This document shows, in pieces, positions 1 through 4,930 of a stretch of 8,959 nt of DNA (its first letter is position 1; each line of letters opens with the position of its first letter). The translations under genes were made by a program, and so were the position numbers. Below the pieces are notes generated by a model. It was not told where the DNA came from. It ran no database searches and worked only from the letters and a program-made list of their open reading frames with translations. Source of the stretch: JBOGUF01 sp050696075 (GTDB lineage: Bacteria > Chloroflexota > Chloroflexia > Thermomicrobiales > UBA6265); NCBI GenBank assembly GCA_050696075.1, contig JBOGUF010000186.1, positions 1-8,959 on the forward strand, in the 5' to 3' direction.

Positions 1-4
1 GTCC

Positions 5-44
5 GCCTCCCCGCCTCCCTGCCTCCCCGCCTCCCTGCCTCGCC
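5..44. repeat. Octanucleotide tandem repeat, about five copies
   Basis: Five head-to-tail octamers lie in register: GCCTCCCC, GCCTCCCT, GCCTCCCC, GCCTCCCT, GCCTCGCC. They can also be read as two identical 16-mers plus a degenerate remainder. The array lies just past the stop codon of the minus-strand gene and may extend beyond the window start. It shows no coding potential and no stem. On the minus strand it reads as a purine-rich GGAGGC/GGGAGGC run. Function is unknown; it could be slippage-generated low-complexity DNA. Confidence 0.85.
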
Positions 45-47
45 GCC

Positions 48-1100
48 CTACGTCCCTGCCACCCGTTGCAGGTGATCGACCGCGGCAGACGCCATCGCAA
101 TCGCCTCGTCTCCGTTATCGGCCGCACCGATGACGGTGACGTAGCCAATCTGCGCTACGCAGACGACGTAATCGTCGTAGCCAATAACGAGCGCTGGGGT
201 ATCGAGCGCGCCCGTGGGCAGCGCTACCGGCGTGCCGCCCACGTCAGCACTGGCGCCGGTATTACGAGCGAAGAAGTAGTCCGCCGCGCCTTGATTGGGA
301 TAGACCACATACGCCATGCCGGTGAGCCAGTCGTCCCCGAGCGTCACCAGGACGCCGCCGATCGCGCCGCGCAGATCGTCGTCGTTGAAATCCTCCCAAG
401 CCTCGATCCGGGTCTCGGTGAACCCTGCCGGTATCTCGTCCATGGCGAACGGCTCGACAAGCAGGCGCTGATGCAGCGTCCAAGGATCGATTTCGGTCAG
501 TAGGCCGCCGGGAGTTGGTGTCGCCAGTGACGCACTGGCCGCCATGACGTTTTCCAGGTGTCCCACCAACATTGCGGCCAGCGCGACGGTATCGAGCCCA
601 GCCGGTAGCGACCCGTCCTCCGCCCGCACCGTGACCAGCACGTTGCCGATCTGCACCAGGCAAATCGACTCGCCACCCGCCATAACTAATGCGCTTGGCA
701 TGCCGTCGAACCCGACAGGCGTCGAGACAGTTGCATCCACCGCCGGCGCGTTCTCAGTAGTCTCCCGTTGCAGCGCGGCCGCGGCGCCGGCATCGTCCGG
801 GTACACCCGGTAGGTGAGCGCGGCGAACGGGACACTCGGGAAGATCACCCGCGCCGCCCCCACCGTTTCGTCCAGAAACTGGAACGCTGGGTTGTTCCAA
901 ACCGCGATCACCGCCTGCTCGCCATCAGCCGGTGTTTCGCCCACGTAAGCCGTCGTCAGGAGCTGGCGGACAAACGCCTCCGGCGATGTGACCGCGGTCG
1001 GCGTGGCCTCCTGGCCGAGCGCCATCGCCGGCACGCTCCCCACAAGCACCGCTCCCAGCAGCACCAGCGCCACCCACACCATTCGACGTCCGCACGTCAT
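48..1100 (-). CDS. Exported protein of two duplicated modules, function unknown
   Basis: The product is 350 residues and I do not recognise a named family. The start at 1100 is chosen because a GGGGGAG ribosome-binding site (1108-1114) lies 7 bases upstream and a signal peptide follows at once: basic CGRR, hydrophobic residues 7-25, likely cleavage after the AMA near residue 27. Open frame upstream of 1100 runs antisense to the neighbouring gene and is not used. The mature part is two copies of one module, residues about 38-185 and 198-348, joined by a Thr/Pro linker (ATPTPGG). Matching landmarks are ALTYRVYPDDAGAA against GMAYVVYPNQGAA, and ICLVQIGNVLVTV against VCVAQIGYVTVIG. Each module has one conserved Cys in that strand (C147, C314). 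There is no lipobox or membrane anchor, so secretion or loose surface association is expected. It is divergent from the gene at 1287 and shares its intergenic region. Confidence 0.85.
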   Translation of the reverse strand: MTCGRRMVWVALVLLGAVLVGSVPAMALGQEATPTAVTSPEAFVRQLLTTAYVGETPADGEQAVIAVWNNPAFQFLDETVGAARVIFPSVPFAALTYRVYPDDAGAAAALQRETTENAPAVDATVSTPVGFDGMPSALVMAGGESICLVQIGNVLVTVRAEDGSLPAGLDTVALAAMLVGHLENVMAASASLATPTPGGLLTEIDPWTLHQRLLVEPFAMDEIPAGFTETRIEAWEDFNDDDLRGAIGGVLVTLGDDWLTGMAYVVYPNQGAADYFFARNTGASADVGGTPVALPTGALDTPALVIGYDDYVVCVAQIGYVTVIGAADNGDEAIAMASAAVDHLQRVAGT

Positions 1101-1107
1101 CGCCCCG

Positions 1108-1114
1108 CTCCCCC
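1108..1114 (-). promoter_or_regulatory. Ribosome-binding site deciding the start at 1100
   Basis: Read on the minus strand this is GGGGGAG, 7 bases before the ATG. An upstream in-frame ATG at 1157 has no such site and would place a hydrophilic stretch ahead of the signal peptide. The site partly overlaps the proximal copy of a direct repeat at 1112-1125. Confidence 0.7.
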
Positions 1115-1144
1115 ATTGTTGGTCCACTCTCCCATCGTCGGTCC
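1112..1144. repeat. Pair of 14-bp direct repeats in the 5' leader of the minus-strand gene
   Basis: On the minus strand GGACCGACGATGGG (1144-1131) and GGACCAACAATGGG (1125-1112) differ at two positions and lie 19 bp apart centre to centre. The copy nearer the gene overlaps the ribosome-binding site. This could be a tandem operator, or a binding site in the mRNA leader, for the 48-1100 gene. It could equally be a chance duplication. Function is inferred from position only. Confidence 0.45.
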
Positions 1145-1181
1145 CGTGCTCCACCATGTGCAACGTTTGCGTTTCGTCCTG

Positions 1182-1210
1182 AGTTCCATTGCCGTACGGT
1201 ACTGGGAACT
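1182..1210. promoter_or_regulatory. Imperfect palindrome midway between divergent genes (candidate operator)
   Basis: Outer arms AGTTCC (1182-1187) and GGAACT (1205-1210) flank a perfect core palindrome CCGTACGG (1192-1199). Most intervening positions also match if one base indel is allowed. The centre, near 1196, is about 96 bases from the start codon at 1100 and 91 bases from the start codon at 1287, so it is ideally placed for a dimeric regulator acting on both promoters. A weak promoter-like pair for the plus-strand gene (TTTCGT at 1172-1177, 17-base spacer, TACGGT at 1195-1200) would put its -10 box inside the core. No regulator is identified. Confidence 0.5.
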
Positions 1211-1272
1211 GTCCGTCCGCTCGGGGCGTTTCCCTGCCGTGGGGATCGGCACGGAATCCCCTTGGATCGCAC

Positions 1273-1280
1273 GGGAGGAG
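1273..1280 (+). promoter_or_regulatory. Strong ribosome-binding site for the gene at 1287
   Basis: GGGAGGAG lies 6 bases before ATG 1287. It fixes the start just before a signal peptide and rules out the in-frame upstream starts, which would add sequence antisense to the neighbouring gene. Confidence 0.8.
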
Positions 1281-1286
1281 ACTTGC

Positions 1287-2387
1287 ATGTTCCGCGCCGT
1301 TGCCCTGGCCATCACGCTGTTGTGGCTCTTCACCAGCGCGGCTGCCGCCTGCGAGCCGCCGCCGGTCGACAACGCGTCCGGATCGACCGGCGGCGTGCGG
1401 GCGCGGACGACGGACGCGACGCCCACAACGCCGGGGCCGACCGATCCGGCCGCCTGCACGGTCGCACCCCGGACGCTGCCAGAACTCCGGCAACTGATCG
1501 TGGACGCGGGACAGGCGGGAGCCACGCCGAGCTCTGAGCCATCGCCTGTCTCGCTCTCGGCCCTGCCGACCGGTGAACCGGCCGACATCGAGACGATCGC
1601 CGCGATCACGGCAACCGTCGAGCAGTTCATGGCCTGCATCAACGCCGGCGACGCGCTCCGCTTCGTCGCCTTCGTCAGCGACGACTTCCTCCGAACCGTC
1701 GCGGCCGATCTCGGCTTCGTGCTCGATGACACGACGGAACTGCAAACACCGGCGCCGCTCGACGAAGACGAGTGGACCCGGCTGGGCGAGGTCACCGCCG
1801 CCCGCGTGCTGCCGGACGGCCGCGTCGGCGCGGTGATCATCCCCGCGCCGCCCGACGACGAGCCGGTCTTCTTCATCTTCGTCGAGGAGGGCGATCGCTG
1901 GCTGATCGACGGCTTCGTAGAAATCGAAGACGAGGATGTCGATTGCTGCGCCGACTCGACGACGACAACCTGGCAGCCGGTCCAGGGCGACGCCTACGAG
2001 GGCGTGATCGTGCCCGAAGGCGACGGCCCGCGCTTCTTCCGGTCGCTCGCTGGCGCCGAGCCTGCCGGCTACTGGACGCCGGCCGCGTCCGCGATCGCAC
2101 AGTTGGAGGAGGACCTCTTCGTCTTCATCGTCCCGCCCCCCTGCGGCGAAAGCCCCGCGCCCGATCAGATCTGGCAAGAGCTCGACAGCTACCGCCGCCA
2201 GTACGCCGGCTTCGTCGCCGATGACGGCCGCCGGCTGATCCTGGTCAACGCCTTCTGCACCGACACCGGCCTCGACTGGCGCTCCCAACCCGTCGCCGTC
2301 GCCGACGGTGGCGCCTGCTTCTTCCAGCTCACCTACGACCCCACCACCGGCGACTTCTCCGACCTCGACGTCAACGGCGAGGCGTAG
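1287..2387 (+). CDS. Exported protein with NTF2-like domain and conserved C-terminal domain
   Basis: The product is 366 residues. Residues 1-21 form a signal peptide (hydrophobic 3-21, ending SAAAA before C22). A lipoprotein is possible, but the lipobox AAAC lacks the usual Leu at -3. A disordered Thr/Pro/Gly stretch follows to about residue 55, then CTVAPRTLPELRQL (57-70). Residues about 100-212 have the helix-helix-sheet pattern of an NTF2/SnoaL-like fold: ETIAAITATVEQFMACINAGD, FLRTVAA, then strands ending in RWLIDGF. Residues about 228-366 form a second domain with WTPAASAIAQLEEDL, YRRQYAGFVADDGRRL, NAFC, DGGACFFQLTYD and a terminal VNGEA. I recall a similar arrangement at the ends of uncharacterised proteins in several phyla, but this is memory, not a search. 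No catalytic residues can be named. A long G/C hairpin begins six bases after the stop. Confidence 0.88.
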   Translation: MFRAVALAITLLWLFTSAAAACEPPPVDNASGSTGGVRARTTDATPTTPGPTDPAACTVAPRTLPELRQLIVDAGQAGATPSSEPSPVSLSALPTGEPADIETIAAITATVEQFMACINAGDALRFVAFVSDDFLRTVAADLGFVLDDTTELQTPAPLDEDEWTRLGEVTAARVLPDGRVGAVIIPAPPDDEPVFFIFVEEGDRWLIDGFVEIEDEDVDCCADSTTTTWQPVQGDAYEGVIVPEGDGPRFFRSLAGAEPAGYWTPAASAIAQLEEDLFVFIVPPPCGESPAPDQIWQELDSYRRQYAGFVADDGRRLILVNAFCTDTGLDWRSQPVAVADGGACFFQLTYDPTTGDFSDLDVNGEA

Positions 2388-2393
2388 CTTTCG

Positions 2394-2488
2394 CCCCCCC
2401 GGCCCCCCAATCCTGGGGGGAGACGAACGAGGACGACGGCGGCATGTCTCCGTCGTCGTCTCCCCCCAAAGTTGGGGGGCCGGGGGGG
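2394..2488. terminator. Long G/C hairpin immediately after the NTF2-like gene; possible terminator or dispersed repeat
   Basis: Bases 2394-2410 and 2472-2488 are perfectly complementary over 17 bp (runs of C and G ending in AA/TT). Pairing continues inward through GGGGGGAGACGA (2415-2426) with only two mismatches before it, giving about 33 paired positions. Each arm can also fold on itself: CCCCCC-AATCCT-GGGGGG at 2403-2420 and CCCCCC-AAAGTT-GGGGGG at 2462-2479. There is no T-run after either stem, so it is not a classic intrinsic terminator. Its position 6 bases past the stop suits mRNA 3' end formation or protection. It may be a copy of a genome-wide G/C palindrome family. Confidence 0.55.
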
Positions 2489-2527
2489 CCATTTCCGCGT
2501 TGTCGAAGATTTGTCAGACGCGCTTGC

Positions 2528-2533
2528 TAGGGT
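2528..2533 (+). promoter_or_regulatory. Weak candidate -10 element for the surface-protein gene
   Basis: TAGGGT fits a TANNNT -10 box and would put transcription start near 2540, exactly at the beginning of the structured leader at 2541. No convincing -35 hexamer lies at normal spacing: TTGTCA is 11 bases and TTGTCG 22 bases upstream. This is offered only as the best visible candidate. Confidence 0.2.
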
Positions 2534-2540
2534 GAGACCA

Positions 2541-2641
2541 GACCGGCGTGGGGCCGGGCTGGTCAGGTACCGGTCGCCCCGATAACCCTCGCCGGTCTTC
2601 CGAAACAGTCGGCGCTGCCGGCACGCTTCGTCGTGCGCGCC
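2541..2641 (+). other. Potentially structured 5' leader of the surface-protein gene
   Basis: Two stem systems can be drawn by eye. In the first, GACCGGCG (2541-2548) pairs with CGCCGGTC (2590-2597), enclosing GGGGC (2550-2554) paired with GCCCC (2576-2580). In the second, GGCGC-bulge-GCACG (2611-2625) pairs with CGTGCGCGCC (2632-2641) around a six-base loop. About 75 further bases separate this from the start codon. GC-rich DNA forms chance stems readily, and I do not recognise a riboswitch class here. The rest of 2489-2715 shows no gene. Confidence 0.3.
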
Positions 2642-2715
2642 AGACCGGCCATGTCTGCACCATCCTGCGGCGGCATAGCGCGAGCCGATGCCCCGCGCAC
2701 CACGAAGGGACGACC

Positions 2716-4620
2716 ATGAGCACCAAGACGCGCTACCTGACGATCCTTGTCCCGCTCCTGAGTCTGAGCCTGGCGCTGGCGACCCTGCCGCTGGCGTCCG
2801 CCTCAGCCATGCCGCGCAATTGGACCGGCCACGCTCACTTCGTCCATACCACGGACGACACCACCGCCGACCCCGAGGAACCCGCCGAATCCGAACCCGC
2901 ACCCGAACCCGCGCCGGACAGCGCGCAACCCGACCCACCCATCGTCACCGAACCTGACCCGCCGCCTCCCGCCGATGAACCGATGGTCGATCCAGCGCCC
3001 GCGCCCGTCGCGGACGTCCCGGCCGAGGTTCCTGCCGACCCCGTACCCGCCGAGTCAGACGTCACCGACGCGAGCGAGGACGCCCCCGAGACGGCAGAGT
3101 CCGACCCGGCCAGCGAACCCAGCGATACCTTCGCGGCGGCATCCACCGACCAAACCGACGAAGGCGCTTCGACCGAAGACACCAATCAACCCGATGACTC
3201 CGGCGACTTCACCGCCGCCGCGGCGCCGGCCACCGTCGACGACTTTGCCACGACGCATCAAGGTGAGGCGATCCAGATTCGTCTCTTGGACAACGACACT
3301 GACGCCGATGGAGACAATCTAGACCTCGGCTCGGTCAGTGGCAATATCGGCGGCAGCGTCTCCATCAACAGCTTCGGCGACGGCATCGTCACCTACACCC
3401 CTGGCGCGGGCTTCGTCGGGACCGACACCTTCACCTACACCGTCAGCGACGGGGCGCAGACCGCTACCGCCACCGTGACCATCACCGTCACCGCCGTCAA
3501 CGCCCCGCCGGTCGCCAACGACGACACCGCCACGACGACCGCGGGCGTCCCAATCGACATCGACGTCCTCGCCAATGACACCGACCCCGACGGCGACGCG
3601 TTGATCCTGATTGACGTCGGCTTCGCCGACAGCGGCGCCACTGTCGTCCTCGATCCCAGCGCCGGCCTCATCCGCTACACGCCCGAGCCCGGCTTCGTCG
3701 GCACCGACCAGTTCGACTACGAGATCGACGACGGGGACTTGTCCGACATCGCCATCGTCACCGTCACCGTTCTGCCGGCGCAAACCAACCTTCCGCCGGT
3801 TGCCGTCGACGACAGCTATACAACCTCGCAAGACACCCCATTGGCGGTGCCATCGCCCGGCATCTTCGCCAACGACTCCGACCCGAACGGCGACGACTTC
3901 AGCATCTCCTCGGCCAACGTCGTGCCCACCGCCTCCCACGGCAGCCTGACCGTCAGTTCGGGCGACGGCGCCTTCCTCTACACGCTCGATCCGGGTTTCG
4001 CCGGCGCCGACAGCTTCCAGTACCAGCTCACCGACGGCCAGGCGCTGGGCAACGTGGCGACGGTCACCATCACCGTCGAGCCGGCCGCCGCGGAGAACCA
4101 ACCGCCCGTCGCCGTCGACGACACGGCCACGACGACCGAGGGGGTGCCGGTGACGATCAACGTCCTGGCCAACGACTCCGATCCGGACGGCGATGAATTG
4201 CTTCTCGATTTCGTCGACGACGCCGTTAACGGCACTGCCGTCGTGCTCGATCCCATCGCCGGCACCCTCACCTACACGCCGAACCTCGGCTTCGTCGGCA
4301 CCGATGCCTTCTTCTACGAGATACGGGACGGCGACCTATCCACCAGCGGCCTGGTAACCGTGACGGTCACGGCGGCGCCCACGGCACCCGATCCGGACCC
4401 AGAGCCACCCGTCGACGCACCCAAGGAACCGAAGAACGAGGAGCCGGCGCCAAAGCAGCCGGCCGCCAAGCCCGCGCCGAAACCGACTGCCGTCGCCACA
4501 ACACTCCCGGACACCGGCGTCGGCCCATCCACCGCTCACGAGGACGGCCACGCGCTCCTCTTGGGATTGCTGCTCGTCCTCTTCGGCGCGCTCGTCGCCC
4601 TCAGGCGCCGTCTCGCCTGA
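2716..4620 (+). CDS. LPXTG-anchored surface protein with four cadherin-like repeats
   Basis: The product is 634 residues. ATG 2716 is chosen because GAAGGGA lies 5 bases upstream and a signal peptide starts there (TK-TR, hydrophobic 8-28, cleavage near ASA at 29-31). Upstream in-frame starts would bury that signal. Residues about 45-165 are an acidic Pro/Ala/Glu/Asp-rich, probably extended stalk. Four tandem immunoglobulin/cadherin-like repeats follow, about 171-260, 262-354, 358-455 and 461-553. Each has a PPVAxDD-type opening, a Ca2+-binding-like NDTDPDGD motif (192-200, 285-294, 384-393, 484-493), a YTPxxGFVGTDxFxY segment and a closing VTVTV strand. A Pro/Lys linker (about 558-595) leads to LPDTG (597-601), a hydrophobic segment (about 613-629) and the tail RRRLA: a complete sortase sorting signal. 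Probable role: a Ca2+-stabilised adhesin or structural wall protein. The ligand is unknown, and no sortase gene is in the window. Confidence 0.92.
   Translation: MSTKTRYLTILVPLLSLSLALATLPLASASAMPRNWTGHAHFVHTTDDTTADPEEPAESEPAPEPAPDSAQPDPPIVTEPDPPPPADEPMVDPAPAPVADVPAEVPADPVPAESDVTDASEDAPETAESDPASEPSDTFAAASTDQTDEGASTEDTNQPDDSGDFTAAAAPATVDDFATTHQGEAIQIRLLDNDTDADGDNLDLGSVSGNIGGSVSINSFGDGIVTYTPGAGFVGTDTFTYTVSDGAQTATATVTITVTAVNAPPVANDDTATTTAGVPIDIDVLANDTDPDGDALILIDVGFADSGATVVLDPSAGLIRYTPEPGFVGTDQFDYEIDDGDLSDIAIVTVTVLPAQTNLPPVAVDDSYTTSQDTPLAVPSPGIFANDSDPNGDDFSISSANVVPTASHGSLTVSSGDGAFLYTLDPGFAGADSFQYQLTDGQALGNVATVTITVEPAAAENQPPVAVDDTATTTEGVPVTINVLANDSDPDGDELLLDFVDDAVNGTAVVLDPIAGTLTYTPNLGFVGTDAFFYEIRDGDLSTSGLVTVTVTAAPTAPDPDPEPPVDAPKEPKNEEPAPKQPAAKPAPKPTAVATTLPDTGVGPSTAHEDGHALLLGLLLVLFGALVALRRRLA
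3226..4374 (+). repeat. Four tandem cadherin-like (VCBS/Big-type) coding repeats
   Basis: These repeats of roughly 90-98 codons encode residues about 171-553 of the surface protein. Copies 2 and 4 are the closest pair: both share DDTATTT, GVP, VLAND, DPDGD, VVLDP, AG, YTP, GFVGTD, FxYEI and DGDLS in the same spacing. Copy 3 has an extra short insertion (PSPGIFAND) and a divergent centre. Copy 1 is the most degenerate (DADGD). The pattern suggests step-wise duplication, with a later copy 2/copy 4 duplication or conversion. Confidence 0.85.
4504..4617 (+). other. Cell-wall sorting signal (LPDTG, hydrophobic segment, RRR tail)
   Basis: LPDTG at residues 597-601 is followed by a hydrophilic spacer, a hydrophobic stretch rich in Leu/Val/Ala (LLLGLLLVLFGALVAL) and the positively charged RRRLA end. 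This is the full tripartite signal recognised by class A/D-type sortases: cleavage between Thr and Gly, then linkage to cell-wall peptidoglycan. It implies a thick accessible wall and a sortase elsewhere in the genome. Confidence 0.88.
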
Positions 4621-4650
4621 CTCCCGCCACCGCCCGCCGCCGCCCGTCGT

Positions 4651-4816
4651 CGTAGGGGAGGGACCCGCGCCCTCCCCTTCGCCCGCGGGGCGATAACCTC
4701 ATCGGCGGAACGCCGACTCATCCTCATGAACGGCCCCGTTATTGGTGGATCGAACGGGCCGCATACGCGGCGTATCGCCCCGCGGGCGATGGGAGGCCGC
4801 GGGTGCCTCCCCTACG
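4651..4816. mobile_element. 166-bp non-coding inverted-repeat element (MITE- or REP-like)
   Basis: The left arm (4651-4694, 44 bp) and right arm (4774-4816, 43 bp) are inverted copies differing at only about four positions. Both start CGTAGGGGAGG at the outside and end CGCCCGCGGGGCGAT at the inside. The left arm itself forms a hairpin, AGGGGAGGG (4654-4662) with CCCTCCCCT (4670-4678). The 79-bp interior has further stems: CGGCG-GAA-CGCCG (4703-4715), CGGCCCCGTT with AACGGGCCG (4731-4740 and 4754-4762), and ATACG-CGG-CGTAT (4763-4775). No convincing reading frame or transposase is present, and no clear target-site duplication is visible. It starts 30 bases after the surface-protein stop, so it may also terminate that transcript. 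Similar TAGGGG...CCCCTA palindromes are, from memory, common in Chloroflexota. Confidence 0.6.
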
Positions 4817-4857
4817 AACGCCGGATCCCGAACGCCGAACGCCGAACATCCAACCCG
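4816..4857. repeat. Heptanucleotide array, six units in register
   Basis: The units are GAACGCC, GGATCCC, GAACGCC, GAACGCC, GAACATC and CAACCCG. Three are identical and the others share positions. The array begins on the last base of the inverted-repeat element and ends just upstream of the regulator's promoter. This is non-coding short tandem repeat DNA of 7-bp period, like two other arrays in this window but with a different unit sequence. Confidence 0.7.
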
Positions 4858-4869
4858 CTCTATCGCCGG

Positions 4870-4898
4870 TTGACGGAACCATACAGCCTCGCTATCGT
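4870..4898 (+). promoter_or_regulatory. Sigma70-type promoter of the SARP regulator gene
   Basis: TTGACG (4870-4875) and TATCGT (4893-4898) are separated by exactly 17 bases. They match 5/6 and 4/6 of the consensus hexamers. Transcription would start near 4905, leaving a leader of about 26 bases before ATG 4931. A small inverted repeat, GGTT-GACGG-AACC (4868-4880), spans the -35 box and could be an operator. This is the best promoter in the window. Confidence 0.65.
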
Positions 4899-4930
4899 GC
4901 GGTATCGACCGTCCCGCAAAGGGAACGACG

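Noticed and set aside
768..1286. Plus-strand open frame upstream of ATG 1287
   Set aside because: It lies antisense to the minus-strand gene and has low-complexity, His/Arg-rich sequence. The signal peptide and GGGAGGAG site mark 1287 as the start.
1341..1352. Lipobox of the NTF2-like protein
   Set aside because: The residues before Cys22 are Ala-Ala-Ala, lacking the Leu/Val/Ile expected at -3. An ordinary signal peptidase I site is equally likely, so lipidation is not claimed.
1101..2492. Long minus-strand open frame continuing upstream of the 48-1100 gene
   Set aside because: It is antisense to the NTF2-like gene, has an Arg/Gly/Asp-rich composition typical of a shadow frame, and would bury the signal peptide that follows a good ribosome-binding site at 1108-1114.
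3319..4101. Minus-strand frame of 260 codons under the surface-protein repeats
   Set aside because: Its Gly/Val/Asp-rich repetitive sequence mirrors the repeats of the plus-strand gene. It has no motif of its own.
4654..4678. Classic Rho-independent terminator after the surface-protein gene
   Set aside because: The 9-bp stem is strong, but it is not followed by a T-run and is better explained as part of the larger inverted-repeat element. It may still stop transcription.
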